Source of the DNA: Planctomycetota bacterium
Lineage (GTDB): Bacteria > Planctomycetota > UBA8742 > UBA2392
Direction: 5' to 3'
NCBI GenBank assembly: GCA_020638675.1
Contig: JACKID010000001.1
Span: forward strand, 1,612,001-1,676,000
Length of the DNA: 64,000 nucleotides
Below the pieces are notes generated by a model, which was given only the letters and a program-made list of their open reading frames with translations, was not told the origin of the DNA and did not search any database. This document shows positions 45,185 through 54,584 of the stretch, piece after piece (the stretch's first letter is position 1; every line of letters starts with the position of its first letter). Made by a program: the position numbers and the translations under genes.

Positions 45185-45214
45185 AAAACACCCCGGGCTT
45201 GCCCGGGGTGTTTT
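45185..45214. terminator. Bidirectional terminator
   Basis: AAAACACCCCGGGC and GCCCGGGGTGTTTT form a perfect 14-bp stem with a 2-nt loop, with A and T tracts for both directions. It separates the secreted protein gene from the convergent HAD gene. Confidence 0.92.
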
Positions 45215-45807
45215 CATTTGCGCGAGCGCTCAAACAGTGCGTGCAGGTCTTCCAGCCAGGGCACGGTCAGGTCCGCGTCGAACCTTGGACTCTCCCCGTT
45301 GGTGACCAGGCAGGTAAGCGTGCCTGCGGCGCGCCCGGCCTCCACATCGTCGCGATAGTCGCCGACCATCAGTGCGGAGCTTGTCGGGCGATCGAGGCGG
45401 CGCAGTGCTTCCAGCACCGCATCCGGTGCGGGCTTGGGCGGCGCGCAGTCCCGCGTCAGCACGACGTCAAACTCAAGCCCGAGGGCCTCCAGCGTCACGT
45501 CGACGGCATCTCGGAAATTGCGCGTGATGATGGCAGTCGCGAAGTCGTGCTCGTGCAGCCAGCGCACCAGCTCCACCGCGCCCCGGTTCGCCTTGGCAAT
45601 GCGTGCGGCATGCATTTCGGCGTCCCGGATGACTGCGTAGCCACGCTCACGCTCCAGTTCCGGCCAGTCGGCCAGAGCTTGCGTAAGTGGAACCCCCGGC
45701 GGTGTGCCCAGCGTGCGGCGCAGCGCATCAAAGTCGATGACAGGCACGGTCAGCGTTCCGTCCAGGTCAAACAGCACGGTGGTGATGGTAGCCAGTCGCG
45801 AAGGCAC
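45214..45807 (-). CDS. HAD-superfamily phosphatase
   Basis: 197 residues from GTG 45807, which overlaps the previous stop by one base. Motif I is LFDLDGTLTVP with both Asp; motif II TAIITRN; Lys in PPKPAPDAV; and motif IV VGDYRDDVEAG. This is the phosphoglycolate-phosphatase-like subfamily with a helical cap. The substrate is unknown. Translationally coupled to the zinc-ribbon membrane protein upstream. Confidence 0.85.
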   Translation of the reverse strand: MPSRLATITTVLFDLDGTLTVPVIDFDALRRTLGTPPGVPLTQALADWPELERERGYAVIRDAEMHAARIAKANRGAVELVRWLHEHDFATAIITRNFRDAVDVTLEALGLEFDVVLTRDCAPPKPAPDAVLEALRRLDRPTSSALMVGDYRDDVEAGRAAGTLTCLVTNGESPRFDADLTVPWLEDLHALFERSRK

Positions 45808-46307
45808 TAGCGGCTCGCGTGTTCTTCGGGCGCCTCGGCGCGGACGCCACCGTCGGTCAGCAAACCCAGCAGCAACGACGCCGCCAGCGCAGCCGTTGCG
45901 GTCGCGGCGGCAACCGTGCCGAACAGAACCCGACGGCGACGGGAGCGGTACTTCAATTCCTGCCACTCGAGGTACTCGGTGTCCGTGCGCACGCCGCGAA
46001 GCTGGCGCAAGACTTCCTGCGCATACAGGTGCTCGCCCTCGGCGACCTCTACAACGCTGCCGACGTGTCCCAGCAGCACGCGCTCTACGTTCGAGTGCTT
46101 GAGCCTCACTGTCACGCCGTGGGCCTGCAACGTGGCGTTGCACAGCAGCGCGTCGGCGTAGCTGTAGGGGTGGTAGACCGAGCGCCAGCAATGCACGTGG
46201 CGCAGCATCAGTGATGCTCCGCAGAAAATGCAGTTCTCGCCGTCGCCTGCGGCAGGCTGGCCGCAGTCCCGGCAGTGGTCACGACGCTGGGCGTTTCCAT
46301 CAAGCAT
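45807..46307 (-). CDS. Zinc-ribbon membrane protein
   Basis: 166 residues from ATG 46307, chosen because the zinc ribbon (CRDCG then CIFCG) begins 15 residues later; no clear SD. The middle, about residues 30-120, is soluble and includes HVGSVVEVAEGEHLYAQEVL. One C-terminal membrane helix (VAAATATAALAASLLLGLL) follows a basic patch RSRRRR. No known family. It shares a transcript with the HAD phosphatase and is divergent from the SirB1-like gene. Confidence 0.6.
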   Translation of the reverse strand: MLDGNAQRRDHCRDCGQPAAGDGENCIFCGASLMLRHVHCWRSVYHPYSYADALLCNATLQAHGVTVRLKHSNVERVLLGHVGSVVEVAEGEHLYAQEVLRQLRGVRTDTEYLEWQELKYRSRRRRVLFGTVAAATATAALAASLLLGLLTDGGVRAEAPEEHASR

Positions 46308-46380
46308 GGCACAAGGGTAAGCTGGAAAGGGCCATTGTGAAGGGGTCAAGATCACGATTACCGCCGCAAATCTTGAGGCC

Positions 46381-47187
46381 TTGCTGCGCCTTCTGGATGA
46401 GCCCGACCCTGCAGCGGCCGAGCCGCTCATCGCCCAGGTGTCCGGCATGCCGCCTGCCGACAGGGAGCGGGTGGCCGCCGGGAGCAATACGGCCGGTATC
46501 GCGGCCAGGCGCAACGTCCAGAGTGCGATCACGCGGAGCCGGTTCCTGGCGGTGGAGGATGACTGGCGCAAGGTCGCCGGGCCGCGGGTGGACCTGGAAA
46601 AGGCGCTCAGCCTGCTGTGTCTGACGAGTGAGACCCCGCCTGCCCTGGATGTCACCGCCACGCTGGATGCCTACGCGGAGGAGATCGGCGAGCACCTGAG
46701 CGGCGACCGCGCGTTCGATGTCGGGCTCAGCATTCTCGCCGAAGTGCTTTACCGTCGCCACAAGCTGCGCGGCAACAACGACGACTACTACACGCCGGAC
46801 AACAGCTACCTCGACCGCGTGCTTGCCACGGGCAAGGGCATCCCGATCAGCCTTTGTGCAATCGCGATTCTCGTCGCGCGGCGGCTGGAACTGCCCGTGG
46901 CCGGGGTCGGCAGTCCCGGGCACTTCCTTGGGTTCTATGGCGACGTGCACCTGCGCATCGGCAGTTTCTTCGACCCGAATGACGGTTTCCGACGCCTGAA
47001 CGCTGGCGAGTTGCGTGCCCTGTTGGCCCACTTTGTGGACAAAGTCGAGCCGGAGATGCTTAACCCGGTCTCTGACCGCGAAATCGTGTCCCGCTTCCTG
47101 CGCAACCTGATGGGCTGTTACACAAAGCTTGACCAGCCTGAGCAGATCCGCAATCTCGAGCGTTGGAATCGCACGTTAAACCCGTAA
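46381..47187 (+). CDS. SirB1-family transglutaminase-like protein
   Basis: 268 residues from TTG 46381. The frame is open further upstream (VKITITAANLEA) but no standard start is visible there, so the true start may be a rare codon slightly upstream. The C-terminal half has GKGIPISLCAIAILVARRL (Cys), VGSPGHFLGFYG (His) and FFDPNDGFRRL (Asp), a transglutaminase-like triad as in SirB1. TPR-like helices end the protein (YTKLDQPEQIRNLERW). Molecular function is not established. Confidence 0.75.
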   Translation: MLRLLDEPDPAAAEPLIAQVSGMPPADRERVAAGSNTAGIAARRNVQSAITRSRFLAVEDDWRKVAGPRVDLEKALSLLCLTSETPPALDVTATLDAYAEEIGEHLSGDRAFDVGLSILAEVLYRRHKLRGNNDDYYTPDNSYLDRVLATGKGIPISLCAIAILVARRLELPVAGVGSPGHFLGFYGDVHLRIGSFFDPNDGFRRLNAGELRALLAHFVDKVEPEMLNPVSDREIVSRFLRNLMGCYTKLDQPEQIRNLERWNRTLNP

Positions 47188-47308
47188 TATCCGCTACTTA
47201 GCACCCACCTATGGGTTGTACGTAGCACGCCGCGTCGTTCGGTGCGGAACCATATGGCCCACTGCCGGGTCTATGGAACGACAGCCTGCCCAGATGAAGG
47301 GATCTGAC

Positions 47309-49633
47309 ATGCGGAAATCGTTCTGGATGGTTGCGGCCGTGGTTATGGCTGCACTGTTCGCACTGCCGGTGATGCTTGACGCACAACGCGGTCCTGGAAA
47401 GGGCGGCAACAAGGGTGGCTACAAGGGCCCGAACAGCAAGGGCAACGGCAACAACGGCGGCAACAAGAACAGCCCCTGGGGCAAGGGTGCCGCCAAGCAG
47501 AACAACCTGCCGTCGCTCCAGATCGAAGACGTCAAGCCGGACGGCGCGTACGAGGTGTACAACCTTTTGCCGACCAGCACCGACCAGCCGATGATCGGCG
47601 TGACGGCCGACAAGGCTTACCGCCTCGTCGGGTACACCAAGGAAACCCGCAACCTCAAGTTCGTCACGCTGGACATGATTACCGGCGCACTCGGCAGCAA
47701 GGACGTGAAGCTGCCGTCTGACGCGCCGGATATCTCGGAGCGTCCGCGCATGGCGGCGGACGGCGGCCAGCTCTGCGTGGTCAGCGACCAGGCGTGCACG
47801 ATTTTCGTCGATCCGTTCAAGGGCAAGGTCAAGGTCGCCTGCGGCTACGACTCTGCGGTGCCCGTAGGCCCGGCGCCGGCGCCGAAAGAAAAGTGGGGTC
47901 GCGGCAAAGACAAAGACAAGGGCGCCGCTCCCGCTGAGGAATACCAGGTGCACGGTGGCGCGGGCGGTACATACGCGCTGAGCGTGCTGGTCAAGTACGA
48001 CAAGGAAAGCAAGCAGTACACCGGCAGCGGCGCGACGCTTCACTTCGAGGGCGACCGCAGCATCACCCTGAACTGGAGCCACGCGACCTACGGCGTCCCG
48101 CCCAAGGACCGCGACGCGGTATGCGCCGTCACCGACAGCGAGATTGTCGTGCTGACCACACTTCCCAAGACGCCGGGCGCGTTCGGCAGCGGGCACAACC
48201 TGTACGCGCTTGTTTTCGACAAGAAGGGCAACCTCAAGGAAGCCCAGACCGACTCCGAGCACACCTGGCATGGCGGCAACACAGTGCGCTTTACGCTGAG
48301 CCCCGACGGCAAGTTCATCGTCGCGCACCGTGAAGACGGCATGTACCAGCACATCATCAAGCGGGGGACGTTCGAGCAGGTCCACAAGTGCGACTACATC
48401 GACCCGTGCGTCGGCTTTTCGCCGGACGGCACCATCGGCGTGTTCCTGGAAAACAACACTCCTCAGCTTGCGCGCGTGAAGGCGATCAAGCTCGACACTC
48501 TTGAGACTCTCTGGGAAACCAACATCACCCACAAGCAGGCCGCCGGCGACGGCAACGACAGGATGTTCACCAGCGTTGGGCCGGGTGCGACCGTGGTCGC
48601 GGGCATTTTCGGCATCTTCCGCGGCGAGACGGCCGAGTCGCCGTCGTGGCTGTACCGTGCGGAGGCCGTCGACTTCGAGCCGATCGCCATGAGCTACGAC
48701 GAAGGCGGCAAGTACGTCGCCGTGTTGGCGCTCGACCGCGTGTTTGTGCTCGATGCCAAGAGCCGCGAGGAAGTGAACAGCATCCCGTTCGAAACGGCGT
48801 TGCCCGCGGGCACGCTGGGTGAGTTCGTCCGCTTCGACGCAAAGGGCAAGAAGCTGATGGCCTGCGCCCGCAACAAGGGCGTCTGGATCATCGACCTCTC
48901 CACCAACACAATCGAGAAGACACTGCCACCGGTACCCGGGACCTGGGCGCGTGCCATGCCGGACTTCAGCGGCGTGCTGTACAGCCAGTCCAAGGATGAA
49001 GGCGGCAACGTCATGGTCCAGAAACTCGAAGGCGGCGAGCCCGAGCGTATCTACCGCTGCGAGTACAAGGACAGCATGGCCGTCTGCTACTGGATCAGCG
49101 ACAAGTGCGACGAATTCCTGATCGCCGAGCGTGACATCGGAGAGGGCCGCCTGTTCCTGGTGGACGAAAAGGGCGAGGTCGAGATCGCCTACGACGTGGC
49201 GGATGTCGACCCGACCTACGTCGGCGACACTGCCATCACGGGCTTCGTCACCAAGAAAAAGCAGGCCGTGCTGATCAACGAGTTCAGCAAGTGGAGCTAC
49301 ACCGGCATCAACTGCACGGTGATCTCACCGAGTCAGGATGGCGACTCCGTTGAGACGAGTTTCAGTGCGGTCTTCAAGACAGAAGAGCTGCCCGGGCGCT
49401 CTACCTACGGCGCAACGGCCGCTTCACCGTTCTTCGGCGGTCTGTTCGCGGGCGATGAGCGCAACTGCAAGTTCGCCTGCCCGGCCGGAGTGCTGGACGT
49501 GGACGTCGGCAAGAACGCGTTCAAGCTCTATGCCTGGAGCCGCCAGCCGAAAGGCCTGGCTGCGGTCAACCCGAAAGGCAAAGAGTTCTTCGTTGCCGGC
49601 AGCTCAGGGCTGACGACTTACAAGGTCAAGTAG
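47309..49633 (+). CDS. Secreted beta-propeller-like protein with Gly/Lys/Asn-rich N-terminus
   Basis: 774 residues from ATG 47309 (AAGGGA upstream). Signal peptide (FWMVAAVVMAALFALPVMLDAQ), a Gly/Lys/Asn-rich low-complexity stretch, then about 700 residues with repeated beta-strand phrases such as TLSPDGKFIVAHREDG and GFSPDGTIGVFLENN, which suggest WD40/YVTN-like propeller blades. No catalytic motif. It is followed by a strong terminator, so it is monocistronic. Confidence 0.7.
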   Translation: MRKSFWMVAAVVMAALFALPVMLDAQRGPGKGGNKGGYKGPNSKGNGNNGGNKNSPWGKGAAKQNNLPSLQIEDVKPDGAYEVYNLLPTSTDQPMIGVTADKAYRLVGYTKETRNLKFVTLDMITGALGSKDVKLPSDAPDISERPRMAADGGQLCVVSDQACTIFVDPFKGKVKVACGYDSAVPVGPAPAPKEKWGRGKDKDKGAAPAEEYQVHGGAGGTYALSVLVKYDKESKQYTGSGATLHFEGDRSITLNWSHATYGVPPKDRDAVCAVTDSEIVVLTTLPKTPGAFGSGHNLYALVFDKKGNLKEAQTDSEHTWHGGNTVRFTLSPDGKFIVAHREDGMYQHIIKRGTFEQVHKCDYIDPCVGFSPDGTIGVFLENNTPQLARVKAIKLDTLETLWETNITHKQAAGDGNDRMFTSVGPGATVVAGIFGIFRGETAESPSWLYRAEAVDFEPIAMSYDEGGKYVAVLALDRVFVLDAKSREEVNSIPFETALPAGTLGEFVRFDAKGKKLMACARNKGVWIIDLSTNTIEKTLPPVPGTWARAMPDFSGVLYSQSKDEGGNVMVQKLEGGEPERIYRCEYKDSMAVCYWISDKCDEFLIAERDIGEGRLFLVDEKGEVEIAYDVADVDPTYVGDTAITGFVTKKKQAVLINEFSKWSYTGINCTVISPSQDGDSVETSFSAVFKTEELPGRSTYGATAASPFFGGLFAGDERNCKFACPAGVLDVDVGKNAFKLYAWSRQPKGLAAVNPKGKEFFVAGSSGLTTYKVK

Positions 49634-49651
49634 ACCCAGACGGATCCAACC

Positions 49652-49675
49652 AGGGGCGCGGGAAACCGCGCCCCT
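49652..49675 (+). terminator. Rho-independent terminator
   Basis: AGGGGCGCGG-GAAA-CCGCGCCCCT, a perfect 10-bp stem followed by GAGTTTTTC, 18 nt after the stop of the propeller-like gene. Confidence 0.92.
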
Positions 49676-49707
49676 GAGTTTTTCACGGGAATTCGTATCG
49701 TCGCGCC

Positions 49708-50649
49708 ATGCGAACGGTGTTCCTTGGCACGCCAGAGATTGCGATTCCCACGCTGCGGGCAATGAGCGCCGTTGAGGAGTATCGCCCGCTGGCCGTATTC
49801 ACGCAGCCGGCGGCGCGGCGATCGCGTCGAGGCAGGCCGGAGCCAAGCGCGGTCGGCGCCGTTGCGGGCGAGCTGGGACTGCCTGTCCACGAAGTCGAAG
49901 CCGTGAGCAAGGGCGAAGCACTGGAAGCGCTGATAGCGCTCGCGCCGGACGTGATCGTCGTCGTCGCGTTCGGGCAGATTCTGAAGAAGGCTGTGCTGGA
50001 GCGGCCGAAGCATGGCTGCCTCAATTTTCACCCCAGCATGCTCCCGGCCTATCGCGGTGCGGCGCCGGTACAGCGCGCCATTCTGGAGGGAGTTGTCGAC
50101 AGCGGGCTCACGGTGATGCGCCTGGTCAAGAAGCTGGATGCGGGCCCGATCCTGCTGCAGCGCCCCTGGCGCATGGATCCCGCAAAGAACGCGATCGAGC
50201 TGTTGGCCGAGGCAGGCGACCTGGGCGCGCCCATGATGATGGAGACCTTGGCAAAGTTGGACGCAGGCATCGAGCCGCGGATGCAGGACGAATCCGGCGT
50301 CACGTTCGCGCCGCCCCTGCAGAAGTCAGACGGCGAGCTTCACTTCGCGGCGAGCGCTGTTGAGCTGGTCAATCGTGTGCGCGCCGTTCAGCCGTGGCCT
50401 CGGGCTGAAGCGTGGCTGCTTGGCGAGCACGAGACGCGCGTGATTGTGCATCACGCGCAAATCGCCGAAAGCGCGCAATCCGGCAGGCCCGGAGAGGTTT
50501 TGGCAATAAACCAACAGGGAATCGTGGTCGCATGCGGCAGCGGTTCGGTATGCTTGGGTGAGCTGCAACTCGAAGGAAAGCCGCGCAAACCTGCCCGTGA
50601 CGTTGCAAACGGGCTGCGGCTCAAACCAGGGGCACAATTCCGCGACTGA
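49708..50649 (+). CDS. fmt: Methionyl-tRNA formyltransferase
   Basis: 313 residues. FLGTPEIAIPTL at the start and the formyltransferase signature NFHPSMLPAYRGAAPV with catalytic Asn-His are present, as is the conserved Asp in LVKKLDAGPIL. The C-terminal tRNA-binding domain is complete. It formylates initiator Met-tRNA. The next gene starts 2 nt later, so the two are coupled. Confidence 0.95.
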   Translation: MRTVFLGTPEIAIPTLRAMSAVEEYRPLAVFTQPAARRSRRGRPEPSAVGAVAGELGLPVHEVEAVSKGEALEALIALAPDVIVVVAFGQILKKAVLERPKHGCLNFHPSMLPAYRGAAPVQRAILEGVVDSGLTVMRLVKKLDAGPILLQRPWRMDPAKNAIELLAEAGDLGAPMMMETLAKLDAGIEPRMQDESGVTFAPPLQKSDGELHFAASAVELVNRVRAVQPWPRAEAWLLGEHETRVIVHHAQIAESAQSGRPGEVLAINQQGIVVACGSGSVCLGELQLEGKPRKPARDVANGLRLKPGAQFRD

Positions 50650-50651
50650 GC

Positions 50652-52121
50652 ATGGCAAAGCGATCCGCAAAATCTGTCACCCAATCCAGGCCTGACGACA
50701 AGTCCCCCGAGGCTGTCCGCATCGTTGAGCCGGAGACGCCGCTGCTTGGCTCGCTGGTAAGCAAGAACCGCATGGTGCGCCTCAAGGGCAGCGAGAAGAC
50801 TTTCGCGCTTGAGCAGATGATCAGCTGCGCCGCCCGCGTGCTGAACCTCTCCGCGAGTGAACAGGTCGACCTTTCCGCGGCCGTGCAGGCGCGCGAAGCA
50901 GCGCTCAGTACCCAGCTTGGTCCCGGCTGGGCTGCACCGCACGCGATGATGGACGTCGACAACCAGCTCATCATGATCGTCGGTCGCAGCAAGGCGGGTA
51001 TCGAGTACGGACGGCCGGAAATGGGCCGCGTGCACCTCGTGTTCCTGTTCATCAGCTCGCCGAAGACGCACGACGTGTATCTGCGCGTGCTCGGCCAGCT
51101 TGCGAACACGTTCAAGGATGACACCGAGCCGGACCGCCTGGAGCGCGCCATCCGCGCCGACACGCCGGCAAAGCTCAAGGAGGCGCTGGGCGAAAACGTG
51201 CGCAAGCGGCGGCTGATCGTTTCGCGCAGCCTGCCGCCGGTGACGCGCGCGCTGATCCGCAACCTGCTGCGATTCGCGGACGACGTGGACGCGGAGGCAA
51301 TCATTCTGTTCACGGACGTCTTCCGGAACCCCCAGGTGCTGGCTTCATTCATCAGCAAGAAGATCGTGCTCGCAACCCGAGCGGCCGACGTGCCGGACGT
51401 GCTGGCTGACAAGGCGCGCGGCGTGGTTCGCCTCGCCCGCGGTGATTTCAGTGAGGAAAGCGCGGTGCAGCTCTCGCTGCTTGCGGCGGGCGCCAAGGGG
51501 ATGCTGGGGGCGGGCAGCCGTGTGGTCGCGCTGTGCGGGGCCAAGGGCAGCGACACGTTCGACACGGTCCGGATCGAAACGCCGCGCCTGATGATCTCGC
51601 GCATCTTCAGCCGCGCGGCCAAGGAAAGCGTCCAGCCCGAGGTATTCGAGCGCGCGCTGCAATTGATGCTCGAGATGTCCGAAGAAGGGCGTGAGGGCAA
51701 ACCGATCGGCACCGTCATGGTGCTCGGCGACGAAGAAATCGTGCGCGACATGACCCAGCAACTCACGATCAACCCGTTCCGCGGCTACGACGAGTCCGAG
51801 CGCAATATTCTCGACCCGGCGCTTGAGGAGACTGTGAAGGAATTCTCCGTGCTCGATGGGGCGTTTGTCATCGGGCGGAACGGCGTGCTGCACTCGGCGG
51901 GCACGTACCTGTCCCCGCCGGCCGAGATTCGGGTGGACCTGATGTCCGGGCTCGGCACGCGGCACAGGGTCGCGGCGGCCATGACCAAGGCCACCCGCGC
52001 ACTCGCCATCGTGCTGTCGCAAAGCACTGGGCGCGTGACCGTGTTCCGCGGCGGCAAGTCGGTGATGACCGTGACGCCCTCACGCAGCCGGGTTGAAGTT
52101 CCCACAAGCGGTGACGAGTAG
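50652..52121 (+). CDS. EIIA-like / PK-C-like / diadenylate cyclase fusion (c-di-AMP synthase)
   Basis: 489 residues in three parts. Residues about 40-170 resemble a PTS EIIA type 2 domain with the phospho-accepting His97 in GWAAPHAMMD. Residues about 180-320 resemble the pyruvate-kinase C-terminal alpha/beta domain. Residues about 330-489 are a DAC (DisA_N) domain with the DGA motif at 402-404 and RHR at 437-439, both required for making c-di-AMP from two ATP. It is soluble, with no TM. The EIIA-like His suggests control by phosphorylation. It lies between fmt and a small membrane protein. Confidence 0.85.
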   Translation: MAKRSAKSVTQSRPDDKSPEAVRIVEPETPLLGSLVSKNRMVRLKGSEKTFALEQMISCAARVLNLSASEQVDLSAAVQAREAALSTQLGPGWAAPHAMMDVDNQLIMIVGRSKAGIEYGRPEMGRVHLVFLFISSPKTHDVYLRVLGQLANTFKDDTEPDRLERAIRADTPAKLKEALGENVRKRRLIVSRSLPPVTRALIRNLLRFADDVDAEAIILFTDVFRNPQVLASFISKKIVLATRAADVPDVLADKARGVVRLARGDFSEESAVQLSLLAAGAKGMLGAGSRVVALCGAKGSDTFDTVRIETPRLMISRIFSRAAKESVQPEVFERALQLMLEMSEEGREGKPIGTVMVLGDEEIVRDMTQQLTINPFRGYDESERNILDPALEETVKEFSVLDGAFVIGRNGVLHSAGTYLSPPAEIRVDLMSGLGTRHRVAAAMTKATRALAIVLSQSTGRVTVFRGGKSVMTVTPSRSRVEVPTSGDE

Positions 52122-52492
52122 TGCCCGAAGAGAGACGCATCCACGAAGCAGAAGTCGTTCGCAAGGGCGAGTCGCAAAACGAGACGGAGCGGCACGTCGT
52201 GCAGCGCGTGGATGTGCGTCGCATACCCGGCGGGGCGTTCATCGGGCGCAGCCTGTTCGAGTTTCACGGCGATCCCAAAGCCGCACGCAAGCGCCTTAGC
52301 GACCTGAAGTTCAAGCTGTGGCTTTGGCTGATCGGCTTTGCGCTGATCTCGGCGGCGTGCGTCTATGGCGCATTTACGACTGAGACGGTGATCTTCTCGG
52401 CATTCCTGCTGTTGACGGCCGTTGCCTGCGCGGTGGCGGTGTCGTTTGTCTGGATCGTCATCTGGGCCGTCCGCCGCGTCCCGCTGCCCTGA
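52121..52492 (+). CDS. Small two-helix membrane protein
   Basis: 123 residues from GTG 52121, overlapping the cyclase stop by one base. Charged N-terminal 65 residues, then two membrane helices (LWLWLIGFALISAACVYGAF and FSAFLLLTAVACAVAVSFVWIVIWAV). Unknown family. The tight coupling to the c-di-AMP synthase suggests a membrane partner or effector, by context only. Confidence 0.6.
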   Translation: MPEERRIHEAEVVRKGESQNETERHVVQRVDVRRIPGGAFIGRSLFEFHGDPKAARKRLSDLKFKLWLWLIGFALISAACVYGAFTTETVIFSAFLLLTAVACAVAVSFVWIVIWAVRRVPLP

Positions 52493-52610
52493 GCAGATTT
52501 TTCCGGAAATTCTTTCCGACTCCGTAAGCAGAGTCGTACGACTACCACCAAGAGTGGTAACTACAGGACGTTTCGACGGACGAAGGCGTAAGTCTCAGGG
52601 GGATAACAAG

Positions 52611-53693
52611 ATGAGAACAATTTGCGGGGCGGCACTGGTCGTGCTGATGCTGTTCGGGGCAGTTCTTGCGCAGGACAAAGGTGAGCGCAAGGTCGAGAAG
52701 CCGGAAACTGGCAGCTCAGATGAAGGCAAGTCCGTCGAGGGCGAGCACGCCGACGACGAGGCCGAGCCGGGCATCCAGTTCCTGCACAATCTCGAAGAGG
52801 CCAAGAAGCAGGCGGCCGAATCCAACAAGAAGCTGTTCATCGTATTCAGCACGTCCTGGTGCGGGCCCTGCAAGTTGCTCAAGCAGAAGGTCTGGAGCAG
52901 CGACGTCATTGCCAAGCGCGTCGACAAAGACTTCGTGCCGGTCTACCTCGACGGTGACAAGGAGGCGGCGGCCAAGAAGCTGTTCGAAGTCCGCGCCTAC
53001 CCGACGATCATCCTCGCCGGCAGCGACTGCAAGCTGATCGCCCGCGAAGTCGGCACCGGCGGCAAGCTCACACCCGAAGCCTGGTCGATGTGGATCGACG
53101 AAAAGCTGGGCCAGACCGGCAAGCTCGACGAGTTGCTCGCCGCCGTCGAGAAGAACCCGAAGGATGCCGCCGCCCTGCGCGGGCTGGCCGACGCCTATTA
53201 CAACCTCGGGCGCAAGGAAGAGGCTGCAAAGATCTACGGGCAGGCCGAGGAAATCGTCGAGGAAGAGCTGATCCAGATCAAGCTGCGCAAGTGCGAAATT
53301 CTGATGGCCAAGCTGAAGGATGACCCGACCGTCCGCGAAGTGCTGGATGAATGGATCCCCAAGCTGCTCAAGAAGAAGGACGAGCGCGTCATCGAGATCA
53401 GCTTCAGCTTCGCCAACATCATCGCCCGCATGGCCGACGAGAAAGACCCCAAGCGCGCCCGCCAGATGATGCTGGACCTCAAGGATGCGTTCCCCGACAG
53501 CGACCGCATGATCGAATTCCGCTGTCACGCGGGCATGTACGCCCACCAGGCCGGCGACAACGAGACGGCGCTTTCCGAGATGAAGCAGATCGCCGAGGAC
53601 TACAAGGACAGCGACGACAAGACCACGCAGATCTGGGTCGACCGCTGCAACCGGTTCATCAAGACCGTGGAGGGCGGCGGACGCTACCGCTAA
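52611..53693 (+). CDS. Secreted thioredoxin-domain protein with TPR-like region
   Basis: 360 residues from ATG 52611 behind GGGGGA. Signal peptide (GAALVVLMLFGAVLAQ), an acidic linker, then a thioredoxin fold with active site WCGPC at residues 83-87 and cis-Pro in RAYPTIIL. The C-terminal half is helical with TPR-like repeats (AALRGLADAYYNLGRKEEAAKIYGQ). It probably acts as a periplasmic disulfide reductase or isomerase. The terminator/hairpin at 53708 follows. Confidence 0.88.
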   Translation: MRTICGAALVVLMLFGAVLAQDKGERKVEKPETGSSDEGKSVEGEHADDEAEPGIQFLHNLEEAKKQAAESNKKLFIVFSTSWCGPCKLLKQKVWSSDVIAKRVDKDFVPVYLDGDKEAAAKKLFEVRAYPTIILAGSDCKLIAREVGTGGKLTPEAWSMWIDEKLGQTGKLDELLAAVEKNPKDAAALRGLADAYYNLGRKEEAAKIYGQAEEIVEEELIQIKLRKCEILMAKLKDDPTVREVLDEWIPKLLKKKDERVIEISFSFANIIARMADEKDPKRARQMMLDLKDAFPDSDRMIEFRCHAGMYAHQAGDNETALSEMKQIAEDYKDSDDKTTQIWVDRCNRFIKTVEGGGRYR

Positions 53694-53707
53694 CCGCCCG
53701 GATTGTT

Positions 53708-53765
53708 AAACCTCCCGGATGCTGCAAGGGCTCTCCGCACCGGCCCCCAGAGCTCCGGGAGGTTT
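53708..53765 (+). promoter_or_regulatory. Hairpin sequestering the SD of the methyltransferase gene
   Basis: AAACCTCCCGGA (53708-53719) pairs perfectly over 12 bp with TCCGGGAGGTTT (53754-53765), with an inner GCTCT/AGAGC stem. The GGGAGG in the right arm is the SD for ATG 53770. The hairpin plus TTTT also resembles a terminator of the thioredoxin gene, so it may combine attenuation and translational control. Confidence 0.65.
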
Positions 53766-53769
53766 TGTC

Positions 53770-54579
53770 ATGTCGGGCAATCGCAATCCGCAGCAGGCGC
53801 AGATGGCCGACGAGTCCATGGTGCGCAATCTTGCCGCGCAGGCCAAGGCGCTGTGGCCCCTGGAGAAGCCGCTCTTCGAGCGCTACGGCGCGCCGGCAAA
53901 GATCCTGGACCTTGCGTGCGGCACCGGCGAGATCACCCGCAGGCTGGCCGAGTTGTTCCCGACCGCGCAGATCACCGGCGTGGACCTTGAAGAGGCGCAC
54001 CTGAACAGCGCCCGCAACGCGTCGGCGGCGTACGGTGAACGCCTGAAGTTTGAGAAGGGCGACGCGTTCGATCTGTCCTACCCGGACGGCAGCTTCGACC
54101 TGAGCCTGGTGCGCCACATGCTCCAGGCCGTGCCGGACGCGCATCTGGTGCTGGCGCAACTCAAGCGCGTCACCAAGCCCGGCGGGCGGCTGCACGTGCT
54201 GGCCGAAGACTACTCGATGATGCACTTCCACCCGACGAGCATGGACGCCGACGAGTTCTGGCGTCTCGGCCCGATCACCTTCGCGGCCAACACCGGCAGC
54301 GACCTGCGCAGCGGGCGCAAGATATTCACCTGGCTGAGTGAACTGGGCTGCAAAGACGTGCGCGTCGACTACCTGACGTGCGACACGGTCCGCGTGGATA
54401 GAGCACTGTTTGCCAGCATCTGGGAAGCTTGGCGCGACGGCTACACCGACATCATTGCGCAGCACACAACCCTTAGTCGTGAGCAAGTGTGGGATCACTG
54501 GAACGACATGATCGACACCATCCGCAACCCGCACGGCTACGCCTGCTGGCAGATCCCGATCATCTCGGCAAAGGTGTAA
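53770..54579 (+). CDS. Class I SAM-dependent methyltransferase
   Basis: 269 residues from ATG 53770, with GGGAGG 8 nt upstream (inside the hairpin). Motif I LDLACGTGEITRRLAELFP, acidic ITGVDLEEAH, FDLSLVRHMLQAVPDA, and VTKPGGRLHVLAEDY are typical of methyltransferase domain 11/25 proteins. The C-terminal 100 residues are family-specific and unrecognised. The substrate is unknown. It ends at a strong terminator. Confidence 0.85.
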   Translation: MSGNRNPQQAQMADESMVRNLAAQAKALWPLEKPLFERYGAPAKILDLACGTGEITRRLAELFPTAQITGVDLEEAHLNSARNASAAYGERLKFEKGDAFDLSYPDGSFDLSLVRHMLQAVPDAHLVLAQLKRVTKPGGRLHVLAEDYSMMHFHPTSMDADEFWRLGPITFAANTGSDLRSGRKIFTWLSELGCKDVRVDYLTCDTVRVDRALFASIWEAWRDGYTDIIAQHTTLSREQVWDHWNDMIDTIRNPHGYACWQIPIISAKV

Positions 54580-54584
54580 ACAAC

